Origin: Bifidobacterium saguinibicoloris | Lineage (GTDB): Bacteria > Actinomycetota > Actinomycetes > Actinomycetales > Bifidobacteriaceae | Length of the DNA: 57,802 nt | Direction: 5' to 3' | NCBI RefSeq assembly: GCF_019331725.1 | Contig: NZ_JAHBBF010000015.1 | Coordinates: forward strand, 1 to 57,802 | Shown: in pieces, positions 7,962-17,045 of the stretch | Position numbering within the stretch: position 1 is the first letter of the stretch | Layout of the letters: each line of letters begins with the position of its first letter | Position numbers and translations under genes: made by a program | Notes under the pieces: model-generated | Seen by the model: only the letters and a program-made list of their open reading frames with translations | Database searches by the model: none | Told to the model about the DNA's origin: nothing

Positions 7962-9317
7962 TCAGCGCTTCGCCTTGTCCTTGCCCTTGTCCGGCGTCTC
8001 CGCCGGCTCGTAGTGGTCGGGCGCGCCGGCCTTCTTCACCTGGATGGTGTCGATGCGTCGGCCGTCGACCTTCGTGACGATCATGTCGTAGCCGTCGTCG
8101 GAGTGGAGCACGTCCCCCTCCTCGCCCATCTTGCCGGTGTGGGCCAGGAAGTATCCGGCCACGGTCTCGTACGGTCCATCCTCCAGTTCGATGCCGGTCA
8201 GGTCCTCGAAGTCCTCCAACGTGGTGCCGCCCTCCACGGTGGCCACGCCGTTGACGAACGCGCTCTGACGGTTGCGTCGCGCGCCGCCCGGCTGGTCCGG
8301 CAGGTCGTATTCGTCGCGGATGTCGCCCACGAGCTCCTCGGTCATGTCCTCCAGGGTGACGATGCCGTCGGTGCCGCCGTATTCGTCGATGACGACAGCC
8401 AGGTGGATGCCGCGTTTGCGCAGCAGTTCGAGGCTCGGCAGCAGCTTCGACGTGCCCGGCAGGGAGATGCCCTCGCGCGTCACGTCGGACACGGTCCTCG
8501 CGTTCGGGTCGCGCACGTCGAGCAGGTCGCGCACGTGCACGAAGCCGAGTACGTCGTCGAAGTCCTTGCCGGTGACGGGGTAGCGGGAGTATGGCATCTC
8601 GCGCACGTAGGCGGCCGCGTCCGGGATGGTCATGGAACCGTCGAGGAACACGACGTCGGCGCGCGGGCGCATCACCTCCGCCACGATGGTCTCCGACGCG
8701 TCGAACACGTCGTCGAGGATGGTGCGTTCGTCCTTGCTCAGGTTGGTGTTCGTGTTGACGAGCACGCGCAGCTCGTCGTCGGACACCTCGGATTCGGTCT
8801 CGTTCGGGTCGAAGCCGAGCAGGCGCACGATGCCGTTCGTGTTCTTGCCGATGAGCCAGATGAGCGGACGGCAGACCTTGGCGAACACGTCGATGGCGGG
8901 CACCACCGCACGGGCGATCGCCTCGGTGCGCTGCATGGCGATGCGCTTCGGCACCATCTCCGAGATGACGATGGAGCAGTAGGAGATGATGAGCGTCAGG
9001 GTGATGGTGGTCAGCGGCGCGGCGATGTGCGCGGGCACGCCCCAACCCTCCACGACGGGCGTGATGTACGGGGAGATCGACGACTCGCCGAACGACGCGG
9101 ACAGGAAGCCGCAGAGCGTCACACCGATTTGCACGGTGGACAGGAACGTGTTCGGGTCGCGGGCGATCTTCGCCACGCGGGCGCCGCGGGCATCCTCCTG
9201 TTCCATCTGGTCGATCTGCGATCCTCGCAGCGAGACCAACGCCAGCTCGGTGCCGGAGAACACGGAGCCGAGCAGCAGGAAGACGAAAATCAGCAGGATG
9301 TTCATACCAAGTGACAT
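7962..9317 (-). CDS. CNNM/CorC-type membrane protein (DUF21, CBS pair, CorC_HlyC)
   Basis: 451 residues from the ATG at 9317. That start gives a direct hydrophobic N-terminus (MSLGMNILLIFVFLLLGSVFSGTELAL). The open frame extends upstream to 9575 through a repeat region, and that extension is rejected. DUF21 transmembrane domain occupies about 1-190 with SEMVPKRIAMQR. A pair of CBS domains follows at about 205-335 (EVMRPRADVVFLD ... VIDEYGGTDGIVTLEDMTEELVGDI). A CorC_HlyC domain is at about 350-430. Such proteins are linked to magnesium or cobalt efflux. The C-terminal tail is charged. It was annotated as a hemolysin historically, but nothing here supports that. Confidence 0.88.
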   Translation of the reverse strand: MSLGMNILLIFVFLLLGSVFSGTELALVSLRGSQIDQMEQEDARGARVAKIARDPNTFLSTVQIGVTLCGFLSASFGESSISPYITPVVEGWGVPAHIAAPLTTITLTLIISYCSIVISEMVPKRIAMQRTEAIARAVVPAIDVFAKVCRPLIWLIGKNTNGIVRLLGFDPNETESEVSDDELRVLVNTNTNLSKDERTILDDVFDASETIVAEVMRPRADVVFLDGSMTIPDAAAYVREMPYSRYPVTGKDFDDVLGFVHVRDLLDVRDPNARTVSDVTREGISLPGTSKLLPSLELLRKRGIHLAVVIDEYGGTDGIVTLEDMTEELVGDIRDEYDLPDQPGGARRNRQSAFVNGVATVEGGTTLEDFEDLTGIELEDGPYETVAGYFLAHTGKMGEEGDVLHSDDGYDMIVTKVDGRRIDTIQVKKAGAPDHYEPAETPDKGKDKAKR

Positions 9318-9376
9318 GCACCCCACTCTAAGGGAGCGGCACGTCAATGGGGTGCGGATGTGCTTCGGCCCGGCGC

Positions 9377-9496
9377 ATCCTATGGAATCAGGCGTGGGGG
9401 TGCGTTTGACTGCCCGATTGCGTCCGTTTCTATAGGATTGGGCGTCTTCGACGGGCGCGAGACGTCCCTCCCTCTCCCTCCTGTAGGATGCGACGG
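9377..9496. repeat. Degenerate tandem array, about 51-bp period, TATAGGA core
   Basis: Three copies of a YCTATRGGAT-like core lie at 9379, 9429 and 9480, spaced 50 and 51 bp. The same core and the same period recur at 32126-32344. It lies between the divergent/upstream side of the CNNM gene and the 3' end of carbonic anhydrase. No coding content is seen. Confidence 0.5.
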
Positions 9497-9513
9497 CGGG
9501 CGACGATACGGAA

Positions 9514-9552
9514 CCGCCCGCGGTCCGGCATGACATGCCGGGCCGCGGGCGG
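9514..9552 (-). terminator. Terminator of carbonic anhydrase gene
   Basis: An 18-bp stem (CCGCCCGCGGTCCGGCAT with one G-T type mismatch) and a 3-base loop lie 27 bp after the stop of the carbonic anhydrase gene. Confidence 0.7.
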
Positions 9553-9578
9553 TATACGGGCGTGTGCGCACACACACG

Positions 9579-10298
9579 TCAGAAGCTCAAGACCTCCACC
9601 AGACCGGTGTCGAGCTGATAACGGGCGCCGACGAGCATGAGCCGGTCCTCGGCCAAGGCGTTCTGGATGACCTCGCTGCGGGACACCAGATCCTCGATGG
9701 TGTGCGCTACATGCACGCGTTCGATGTCGTCCTGCGCCTCCAGCTCGGCCTCGCGCGCCTGCCAGACGGACAGGCCCACCGAACGCATGAGAATCGAATC
9801 GGATTCGAGGATGCGCTCATCCAACGAGTCCATGAGATCGGCGGCCTCGAGCGAATCGTCGGCGTCGGCGGTGGCCGCGTGGAGCATCTCGTCCAGCTGG
9901 TCCATCGCCAGATGCACGGCGCCGCAGCCCTGATGACCGAGCACTACGAGCAGGCTCACATGCAGCACGTCCACCGCGTATTCCAGCGAGGCGAGTACGC
10001 CGTCGTCCACGACCTGGCCGGCGGTGCGCACGTCGAACAGGTCGCCCAGGCCCTGGTCGAACACGATCTCCGGAGGCACACGCGAATCCGCGCAGGCCAG
10101 CACGGCGGCGTCCGGGTTCTGCCGGTCGAGGAGCGATTCGCGCGTCTGCGCGTCCTGCCACGGGTGCTCCGGCTTGCCTTCCGCGAACCGCCGGTTGCCC
10201 GCCAGCATGCGGCTCCACGTGGCGTTCGCCGTGGACTCCTCTCCGTGAGCATCATATGATTCCTGCGATCCCGTGCCGAGCGTCACGTCGTCGGTCAT
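9579..10298 (-). CDS. Beta-carbonic anhydrase
   Basis: 239 residues. Zinc ligands are C69, H122 and C125, with the D71-R73 dyad, seen in ACADSRVPPE and VVLGHQGCGAV. The enzyme interconverts carbon dioxide and bicarbonate in the cytoplasm. Bicarbonate feeds PEP carboxylase, whose gene is at 51.9 kb in this window, and carboxylations in lipid and nucleotide synthesis. The ATG at 10298 follows GCAAGGAGGGCAC, a good ribosome site. It is a single gene between an ABC transporter gene and CNNM. Confidence 0.93.
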   Translation of the reverse strand: MTDDVTLGTGSQESYDAHGEESTANATWSRMLAGNRRFAEGKPEHPWQDAQTRESLLDRQNPDAAVLACADSRVPPEIVFDQGLGDLFDVRTAGQVVDDGVLASLEYAVDVLHVSLLVVLGHQGCGAVHLAMDQLDEMLHAATADADDSLEAADLMDSLDERILESDSILMRSVGLSVWQAREAELEAQDDIERVHVAHTIEDLVSRSEVIQNALAEDRLMLVGARYQLDTGLVEVLSF

Positions 10299-10383
10299 GT
10301 GCCCTCCTTGCCTTCGCGAGATGGGAAATTCGCCGATTCCATGATACGGGCGATGCGTCGTCCGTGCGATGCCGTCGGCCTTC

Positions 10384-10467
10384 CGTTCCGCTCCGGGCTC
10401 AGCTCGGTTCGGTTCGATTCGGCTCGGTTCAACGCCGGTTCAGTTCGGTTCAGTTCGGCTCGGCTCA
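10384..10467. repeat. Low-complexity CGGTT/CAGTT tract
   Basis: A degenerate 5-base microsatellite built of TTCGG, CGGTT and CAGTT runs up to and just into the 3' end of the FHA-ABC gene. It could act in slippage or as a weak terminator. No clean period beyond five bases is seen. Confidence 0.55.
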
Positions 10468-13152
10468 GCGCCGGATGCGCTTGGAGACGACGTTGCTGAC
10501 GCAGACCCGCAGCATGAGCGTGAAGACCACGACCATGGCCGCCAGTACGACGATATCGGTGCGGAACTGTGCGGTCGTCTGCCTCCACAGGTCGTCCTTG
10601 TCGAAGGTCGGCACCTTGTCCAGGCCGTACAGCAGCTTGTTGAGCCCGATGTCCGAGGCGGCCGCCGAGAATCCCCATCGTCCGGGGAACACCATCGCGA
10701 CCTGTTCGAGACCGTCCCTTCCGGTCACCGGGATCATGCCGCCGGAGAACACCAGCTGCGCCATGACGAGGATGACCAGCAGCGGCATCGTCTGCTCCCC
10801 GGACTTCACCAGGGCCGAGCCGATCTCGCCGAGCATGGCGGAGGCCCATGCGGTCAGCCAGACCGCCAGGAACAATTCCGGTACGCCGGAATCGGTGAGC
10901 ACGCCGCTATCCGGCCCGGGTTTGCCGAGCATGACCGCGGTGATGAGCATCGCCGCCTGCAGCAGCGTCTGGCATCCCATGACGATGAGTTTCGACAGCG
11001 TGTACGACGTGGGCGAGAGCCCCACCGCACGCTCCCTGTCGTAGATCGCCCGTTCGGAGATGATGTCCCTCACGGACAGCGCGGATCCCATGAAGCACGC
11101 GCCGAGGATCACCAGCGACAGCAGTTGGCTGGGTTCGGTGGCGGCGTCCTTGAAATCGGGTTCGCCCAGACCGTGCGATCCGGGCACCACTAGGGACAGC
11201 AGGCCCAGCAGCAGCGGGAGCAGTAGGAGGAAGACGAGCAGCACCGGGTCGGCGGCGATGAGGTGAAGCTGCCTGGTCACCAACGTCAGCATCTGTCGGA
11301 ACCGGAACGACCGCATGCGTTTGCCGTGTTCGTTGCGCCCGTTGGATCCGTTATGCGCGTCGGGTCCGCCGGACCTGCCGTTGCCGCCGTTTCCGTTATG
11401 GCCGCCGCGTGCGTCGCGTCCGTCAAAGGCGCTGCGCCCGTCGTGTCCGCCGCGTGGGGACGTCAGGCGTTTCGCCTGCTGCGTGAGCTGTTCCGTTTCG
11501 GTGATTGAGTACACGGTGTCCGGCGATTCGGTGACGTCGTTGAAGATGTCGGCCCAATCCTTGTTGCCGAACGCCTGCCGCATCTCGCCCGTGGTGCCGA
11601 AGAACGCGGGGCGGCCTCCGGGGGCGAGCATGAGGACGTTGTCGCAGAGCCGGTCGATGTACGACAGGGAGTGCGTCACGACGATGACCACGCGTCCCGC
11701 GTCGGCGAGCCGGCGCAGCATGGTCATGACCGTGAGGTCAAGGGCCGGATCGAGTCCCGAGGTGGGTTCGTCGAGGATGAGCAGCTCCGGTCCGGTGAGC
11801 AGCTCGATGGCGGTGGATACGCGTTTGCGTTGCCCGCCGGACAGCCGGTCTATGCGGTTGCGTCGCCGATCGGTGAGTTCCAGCTCCTGCAGGACGTTGT
11901 CGATGATTTCGGCGCGTTCGGCTTTGGTGGAGGCGGGAAGGCGCAGGCGTGCGGCGTATTCGAGCGCGGCGTCCACGGTGAGTTTGTGGTGCACGACGTC
12001 GTCCTGCGGGACGAAGCCGATGCGGCTGCGGAGCAGTTCGATGTTCCGGTGCACGTCGTAGCCGTCGAAGAGGACGTGCCCCTCCGAGGGCGTGCCGAGG
12101 CCGGCGACGATGGAGGTGAAGGTCGATTTGCCGGCGCCGGAGGGTCCGATGACCGCGGTGAGCGTGCCTTTGGCGAACACCGCGTTGACGCCGTCGAGCA
12201 GTCTGACGTTCTTGCCGACGACGAGACCGACGTTTTCGGCGATGACCGCCTCCGACGCCATGAACGGCGTGCGGTCGCAGAGGACGCCGTCATGGACGGT
12301 GAGGTCGGTGTTGCCGACGGTGACGGTATCGTCCTCCTCCAGCCATATCTTCGCCACCCGGCGGCCGTTCACGTAGGTGCCGTTGGCGGAATCGAGGTCG
12401 GTGAGCAGGATGCCGTTCGGCGTCGCCTCCAGGGAGCAGTGACGGCGTGAGACGAGTCGGTCGTTGATGTGGATGACGCTCGAAGGGTCGCGTCCCAGGA
12501 CGCCCGTCCGGTCGACGTTCGGATCGAAGCGGCCGAACACGCGTTGCGCCGGCATCCGTGACTCCAGAAGCTGCGCCTGGGGGCTGCCCGCCATGACCGT
12601 CCCGTAGAGGTTGGCGTTCCGGGTGCGCGGCAGGGGAACCGGCCGTGCCTGAGGCAACGGCGCCGGTACCGGCTGGCGTCCGGTGCCTGCGATGGCGGAG
12701 GTGGGGGCGTTCGGCGTCATGTTGCGGATGGCGTGCCGTGCCGTCGGCGGCTTGGGGACGGTGTCCGCCGGCAGGGGGATCGGTTGTGCCGGCGGCAACT
12801 GCGTCGGTGCCGGCACCGGTGCCGACGCGACGGCCGACGTCGTCGGGTTCGGGGTCGGCTGCCGCAGAGGCGTGCAGGTGATGGCCACGTTGCGCGACAG
12901 CGAAATGGTGGTGGGCGATTCGATCAGGATTCTTGTGACATGCACGCCGTTGACGAACATGCCGTTGGCGCTGCCCAGATCCTCCAGCACCCAGCCTTCG
13001 TGCGTCAGGGTCGCCCGCGCGTGATGGTGCGAGATGTGAGGGTCGTCGATGACGATGTCGCAGTCCGGCGCGCGGCCGATGGTCGCGCCGTGCGCCGGCG
13101 TGACGGTGTATGCGGTGGCTCCGGCGTGGACGATGAGCATGGACGACGGCAT
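10465..13152 (-). CDS. FHA-FHA-ABC ATPase-permease fusion (Rv1747-like)
   Basis: 895 residues from the ATG at 13152, preceded by GGAGACAGGGAG; a start 16 codons earlier lacks a good ribosome site. Two forkhead-associated domains come first (about 5-85 with IGRAPDC ... SHHHA and about 200-290 with LGRDPS ... SRRH ... SANGTYVNG). An ABC ATPase follows (Walker A GPSGAGKST, signature LSGGQRKR, Walker B LLILDEPTSGLD). The rest is an ABC-2 membrane domain of about six segments. The order matches M. tuberculosis Rv1747, whose FHA domains bind phosphothreonine after kinase action. The PknA/PknB-type kinases at 22-25 kb are therefore plausible partners. The substrate is unknown; cell-envelope glycolipid or glycan precursors are possible. 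Confidence 0.88.
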   Translation of the reverse strand: MPSSMLIVHAGATAYTVTPAHGATIGRAPDCDIVIDDPHISHHHARATLTHEGWVLEDLGSANGMFVNGVHVTRILIESPTTISLSRNVAITCTPLRQPTPNPTTSAVASAPVPAPTQLPPAQPIPLPADTVPKPPTARHAIRNMTPNAPTSAIAGTGRQPVPAPLPQARPVPLPRTRNANLYGTVMAGSPQAQLLESRMPAQRVFGRFDPNVDRTGVLGRDPSSVIHINDRLVSRRHCSLEATPNGILLTDLDSANGTYVNGRRVAKIWLEEDDTVTVGNTDLTVHDGVLCDRTPFMASEAVIAENVGLVVGKNVRLLDGVNAVFAKGTLTAVIGPSGAGKSTFTSIVAGLGTPSEGHVLFDGYDVHRNIELLRSRIGFVPQDDVVHHKLTVDAALEYAARLRLPASTKAERAEIIDNVLQELELTDRRRNRIDRLSGGQRKRVSTAIELLTGPELLILDEPTSGLDPALDLTVMTMLRRLADAGRVVIVVTHSLSYIDRLCDNVLMLAPGGRPAFFGTTGEMRQAFGNKDWADIFNDVTESPDTVYSITETEQLTQQAKRLTSPRGGHDGRSAFDGRDARGGHNGNGGNGRSGGPDAHNGSNGRNEHGKRMRSFRFRQMLTLVTRQLHLIAADPVLLVFLLLLPLLLGLLSLVVPGSHGLGEPDFKDAATEPSQLLSLVILGACFMGSALSVRDIISERAIYDRERAVGLSPTSYTLSKLIVMGCQTLLQAAMLITAVMLGKPGPDSGVLTDSGVPELFLAVWLTAWASAMLGEIGSALVKSGEQTMPLLVILVMAQLVFSGGMIPVTGRDGLEQVAMVFPGRWGFSAAASDIGLNKLLYGLDKVPTFDKDDLWRQTTAQFRTDIVVLAAMVVVFTLMLRVCVSNVVSKRIRR

Positions 13153-13383
13153 GGTTCGACTACTCCCTGTCTCCTCTTTCGGACTCTGCTCTCTCGGCAT
13201 ATGAGCGTAGCGTGACCTCTGCAGAGACGGGTCGTGCCGCGTGTGCTGCCGCTGTGATGCGGTTCATATCCGCTGTGGGCGTGGCCACGGCGCCGCGCAT
13301 GGGGCGAACGGATAGGATGGGCCATAGGGTCCGAACCCGTCGGGCCGTCATGAACGAGTCATGAATGACAGTAAGGAACGATG

Positions 13384-13947
13384 ATGACGCTTCTGCAGCA
13401 TGAGATCACCGATTTCAAGGTCCAGGCATTCCAGAACGGCGAATTCAAGGAAGTGACCAAGGAGGACGTGCTCGGCCACTGGTCCGTGTTCTTCTTCTAC
13501 CCGGCCGACTTCACCTTCGTGTGCCCCACCGAGCTCGAGGACCTCGCCAACAAGTACGACGAGTTCAAGAAGATCGGCTGCGAGATCTACTCCGTGTCCT
13601 GCGACACCCACTTCGTGCACAAGGCGTGGCATGACGCCAGCGAGAAGATCGCGAAGATCCAGTACCCGATGCTCGCCGACCCCACCGCCCTGCTCGCCCG
13701 CGACCTCGACACCTACAACGAGGCCGACGGCATGGCCGAGCGCGGCGACTTCATCGTGAACCCGGAAGGCAAGGTCGTGGCCTACGAGGTCACCTCCTCC
13801 AACGTGGGCCGCAACGCCGACGAGCTGCTGCGCCGCGTCCAGGCCTCCCAGTTCGTGTACGAGCACGGCGATCAGGTCTGCCCGGCCAACTGGACCCCGG
13901 GCGAGGAGACCATCGAGCCGAGCCTCGACCTCGTCGGCCAGCTGTGA
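13384..13947 (+). CDS. ahpC: Alkyl hydroperoxide reductase C (2-Cys peroxiredoxin)
   Basis: 187 residues, collinear with E. coli AhpC. The peroxidatic cysteine is C47 in FTFVCPTE and the resolving cysteine is in QVCPANW near the C-terminus. It reduces hydrogen peroxide and organic peroxides. Two ATGs are adjacent (13381 and 13384). The second has better spacing from AAGGA and matches the family N-terminus (MTLLQHEI against MSLINTKI). It is divergent from the FHA-ABC gene and is followed by the flavoprotein that should reduce it. Confidence 0.95.
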   Translation: MTLLQHEITDFKVQAFQNGEFKEVTKEDVLGHWSVFFFYPADFTFVCPTELEDLANKYDEFKKIGCEIYSVSCDTHFVHKAWHDASEKIAKIQYPMLADPTALLARDLDTYNEADGMAERGDFIVNPEGKVVAYEVTSSNVGRNADELLRRVQASQFVYEHGDQVCPANWTPGEETIEPSLDLVGQL

Positions 13948-14008
13948 TCAGTGCCTGTGATCCGGACGGTCCGCTGACCCACTGATCCAAGCGATTCAGA
14001 CATGACGA

Positions 14009-14040
14009 CGATGGGCTCCCTCGACCGAGGGAGCCCATCG
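14009..14040 (+). terminator. Hairpin between ahpC and its reductase
   Basis: CGATGGGCTCCCTCG and its reverse complement flank a 2-base loop, 60 bp after the ahpC stop and 30 bp before the next start. There is no T-tract. Partial read-through would give more peroxiredoxin than reductase. It is followed by a duplicated CGTAAGGAGC, the second copy serving as ribosome site. Confidence 0.65.
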
Positions 14041-14070
14041 TGTCGTAAGGAGCCTTCGTAAGGAGCTTTC

Positions 14071-16026
14071 ATGACGCAACAATCCACCCAGAACGACCTG
14101 TACGACGTCGTCGTCATCGGCGGCGGCCCCGCCGGACTCACCGCCGGACTGTACCTCGCGCGCGCCCGCTATCGCGTGCTCGTCCTCGAAAAGGACGATT
14201 TCGGCGGACAGATCACCATCACCAACGAGGTCGTGAACTATCCGGGCGTCGGCCGCACCACCGGCCGCGCGCTCACCGCCACGATGCGCGAGCAGGCGAA
14301 GGACTTCGGCGCCGAATTCCTCTCCGCCGAAGCCACCGGACTCGACGTCGACGGCGACGTCAAGACCGTGCACACCACGCGCGGCGACCTGAAGACCTTC
14401 GGCATCCTCATCGCCACCGGCGCCTCGCCGCGCAAGCTCGGCTTCGAAGGCGAGGCCGAATACGCGGGCCGCGGCGTCGCCTACTGCGCCACCTGCGACG
14501 GCGAGTTCTTCACCGGCAAGGAGGTGCTCGTGGTCGGCGGCGGGTTCGCCGCGGCCGAGGAGAGCGTGTTCCTCACCAAGTACGCCTCCAAGGTCACCGT
14601 GCTCGTGCGCGAGGACGACTTCACCTGCGACGCGTCGGTCGCCGCCGAGGCGAAGCGCAACCCGAAGATCGACGTGCGCTACGGCGTCGAACTCAAGGGC
14701 GTCACCGCCGGTCAGGGCGGCCTGCGCGAGGCGACGATCCTGACGCGTGCGACCGGCGCGACCGAAACGTGGAAGCCGGCCGACGGCGGCACGTTCGGAG
14801 TGTTCGTCTTCGCCGGCTACGTGCCGGCCACGTCGCTCGTGAAGGGCGTCGTCGAACTCGACGACCACGGCTACGTCGTCACGCACGGCTACCTCGAGAC
14901 GAGCGTGCCGGGCGTGTACGCGGCCGGCGACCTGCGCGTCAAGAACCTGCGTCAGGTCGTCACCGCGACGGCCGACGGCGCGATCGCGGCCGTCGAACTG
15001 GAACGGTACGCCAAGTCGATGAGCGAGAAGACGGGACTGGTGCCGCCTCGCCCGACCGCCTCCGCCTACGAACAGGAGGAGGCCGCCGCGGCGACGTCGG
15101 CCGCGTCGGGCGCCGGCGCCGCCGGCACGTCGCCCGCCCCCGCGCCCGTCAAGCGCAGCGCCGATGCCGCCGCCGCGAAGGCCGCGTCGCAGCGCAAGCC
15201 GGGCGAGCGGTTCTCCGCCGCCGTCAAGCAGCAGCTCGGCGTGGTGTTCGGGCGTATGACCCGCCCGGTCACGCTCGCCCTGGAACTCGACGGCACCCCG
15301 CTTTCCGCGGAATTGCAGGGATTCGTCGGTGAGATGGTCGCGCTGTCCGGTGGCAGGCTCAACTCGGTGGCCGTGGATGCGGCCGGTTTGGTCACGGCGA
15401 TCGACGGCTCGTCCGCGCCGGCCGGTCTGGTCGTCGGCGAGCCGTTGGAGATCGTCGCTGCGGCGGGTGGTGCCGGCGACGGCGACGCCGCGCTGCCGAC
15501 GTACGGCACGCTCGACGACACCGGTCGTGCCGAATTCGACCCCGCCGGTCTCATGCCGGTCGCGCGTCCGTGCGTGCGACTGTGCGTCGCCGGCGATGGC
15601 ACGGATGGCGGCCGTCTGGTCTTCACCGGTCTCGCCTTCCATGGCGTGCCGTCCGGCCACGAGTTCAACTCGTTCGTGCTGGGCCTGTACAACGCGGCCG
15701 GCTCCGGCCAGCCGTTGGACGCCGACCTGCGTGAGCGCGCCGAGGCGATTTCGACGCCGACCGACGTGATGATCCTCGTGTCCCTCACCTGCACGATGTG
15801 CCCGGAGACCGTGCTCGCCTCCCAGCGCATCGCCTCGCTCAACCCGAACGTGCGCGCCGAGGCCTACGACGTCTCGCACTTCCCGGAACTGCGCGACCAG
15901 TACGGCGCGATGAGCGTGCCCTGCATCGTCATCAACCGCGGTGGTGCGGCCGGCGACGGCGGCGAGCAGAAGGTCGAGTTCGGCAAGAAGAACATCGCGC
16001 AGATGCTCGACCTGCTCGGGGCCTGA
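14071..16026 (+). CDS. AhpF-like peroxiredoxin reductase with C-terminal thioredoxin-like domain
   Basis: 651 residues. The first 310 are a thioredoxin-reductase flavoprotein: GGGPAGLTAGLYLARA binds FAD, CATCDGEFF gives the redox pair C139/C142, and GGGFAAAEESVF binds NAD(P)H. An Ala/Pro-rich linker at about 330-385 joins a C-terminal tandem thioredoxin-fold unit. That unit has a second redox pair C574/C577 (LTCTMCPE). E. coli AhpF has the same parts, but with the CxxC unit at its N-terminus, so the order here is permuted. Electrons should run from NAD(P)H through FAD and the two disulfides to AhpC, encoded just upstream. AAGGAGCTTTC precedes the ATG. It may also reduce thioredoxin. Confidence 0.88.
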   Translation: MTQQSTQNDLYDVVVIGGGPAGLTAGLYLARARYRVLVLEKDDFGGQITITNEVVNYPGVGRTTGRALTATMREQAKDFGAEFLSAEATGLDVDGDVKTVHTTRGDLKTFGILIATGASPRKLGFEGEAEYAGRGVAYCATCDGEFFTGKEVLVVGGGFAAAEESVFLTKYASKVTVLVREDDFTCDASVAAEAKRNPKIDVRYGVELKGVTAGQGGLREATILTRATGATETWKPADGGTFGVFVFAGYVPATSLVKGVVELDDHGYVVTHGYLETSVPGVYAAGDLRVKNLRQVVTATADGAIAAVELERYAKSMSEKTGLVPPRPTASAYEQEEAAAATSAASGAGAAGTSPAPAPVKRSADAAAAKAASQRKPGERFSAAVKQQLGVVFGRMTRPVTLALELDGTPLSAELQGFVGEMVALSGGRLNSVAVDAAGLVTAIDGSSAPAGLVVGEPLEIVAAAGGAGDGDAALPTYGTLDDTGRAEFDPAGLMPVARPCVRLCVAGDGTDGGRLVFTGLAFHGVPSGHEFNSFVLGLYNAAGSGQPLDADLRERAEAISTPTDVMILVSLTCTMCPETVLASQRIASLNPNVRAEAYDVSHFPELRDQYGAMSVPCIVINRGGAAGDGGEQKVEFGKKNIAQMLDLLGA

Positions 16027-16064
16027 GCAGGGAACGAAGCGGTTCTCATTGAGGTGACCGTTCC

Positions 16065-16092
16065 GTTTCGCCGGAAAGCTTCCCGGCGAAAC
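16065..16092 (+). terminator. Hairpin after reductase gene
   Basis: GTTTCGCCGG and its perfect reverse complement enclose an 8-base loop, 38 bp after the stop codon. The remaining gap to 16312 shows no gene. It should hold the promoter of the FHA-phosphatase-kinase operon. Confidence 0.6.
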
Positions 16093-16312
16093 AGGACGGC
16101 CGCGTCGTACCGGGGTTGCTTCGCCGTCAAGTCTGATGTCAAGTCTGATGCCGAATCTGGTGCCAGGTACGCGAATGGGCGCGCAAGTGGGGGATGCGCC
16201 CTAAAACACGGGCGAAACGCGCGCCGATTTGTGGCTTTTGCAAGTATCGGCGCGGGTAAAACGGCCCGTTCCGACCCGTGCGTACACTAGTCAAGGATAG
16301 AAAGGGATGACT

Positions 16313-17014
16313 ATGAGCGTTCTCGACCGTTTTGAGAAAAGCGTGGAAGGCGCAGTGAACGGAGTGTTCTCCAAGTTCGGCTCCAAGGAACTGCAGCCCG
16401 TCGACCTGTCCAGCGCCCTTGAGCGCGAGATCGACAACGAGGCCATGCCGGTGGGCCGCGACCGCACGGTCGCCCCGAACGAATACCGCTTCAAGCTGAG
16501 CACTCCGGACTTCGACCGCATCGAGCAGTGGGGCAGCGAGACGCTGGCCGACGAGCTGGCGGACAACCTCACGAACTACGCGCGCACCCAGCACTACGCG
16601 TTCGTGGGCCCGGTGGTCGTGATCTTCGAAGAGGACCTCGGCCTGACCAAGGGCAGCTTCAAGCTCACCTCCGCCTCCGTGCAGGGCAACGCGGTGCCCG
16701 TCACCACGCCCACGCAGAGCCAGGACAGCCCGCTGCTGGAGATCAACGGCAGCCAGTATCTGCTCACCAAGGAGAAGACCATCATCGGCCGCGGCTCCGG
16801 CTGCGACATCGTCATCGACGATCCGGGCATCTCCCGTAAGCATCTGGAAATCGACATCACCCCCAACGGCGTCATCGCCCGCGACCTGGGCTCCACGAAC
16901 GGCACGTACGTGGAGGGCCATCAGGTCCCGGCCGCCACGCTGCTGGACGGCAACACCATCACCATCGGCCGTACGCGCATCCTTTACTGGGCCTCCTCCC
17001 AGGAGCAGGAGTAA
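16313..17014 (+). CDS. fhaA: FhaA-type protein (DUF3662 + FHA)
   Basis: 233 residues. The ATG at 16313 is six bases from AGAAAGGG; an ATG at 16307 touches the ribosome site and is unlikely. An N-terminal DUF3662 domain spans about 1-120 (LDRFEKSVEGAVNGVFSKF). A C-terminal FHA domain follows at about 145-225, with IIGRGSGCDIVI, SRKH and GSTNGTYVEG forming the phosphothreonine pocket. M. tuberculosis FhaA (Rv0020c) has the same ends but a longer middle. It is a substrate of PknB and binds the MviN pseudokinase that gates lipid II flipping. It is first gene of the operon through pknB. Confidence 0.92.
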   Translation: MSVLDRFEKSVEGAVNGVFSKFGSKELQPVDLSSALEREIDNEAMPVGRDRTVAPNEYRFKLSTPDFDRIEQWGSETLADELADNLTNYARTQHYAFVGPVVVIFEEDLGLTKGSFKLTSASVQGNAVPVTTPTQSQDSPLLEINGSQYLLTKEKTIIGRGSGCDIVIDDPGISRKHLEIDITPNGVIARDLGSTNGTYVEGHQVPAATLLDGNTITIGRTRILYWASSQEQE

Positions 17015-17045
17015 CGCGCGCGCCGCGTCGTAAGGTCGACCCAGC

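Noticed and set aside
9318..9575. N-terminal extension of the CNNM protein
   Set aside because: It would run through the TATAGGA repeat array and the carbonic anhydrase terminator, and would bury the first membrane helix.
10384..10467. tRNA T-loop-like GGTTCGATTC
   Set aside because: It is part of a TTCGG/CGGTT low-complexity tract; no acceptor or anticodon stem can be formed.
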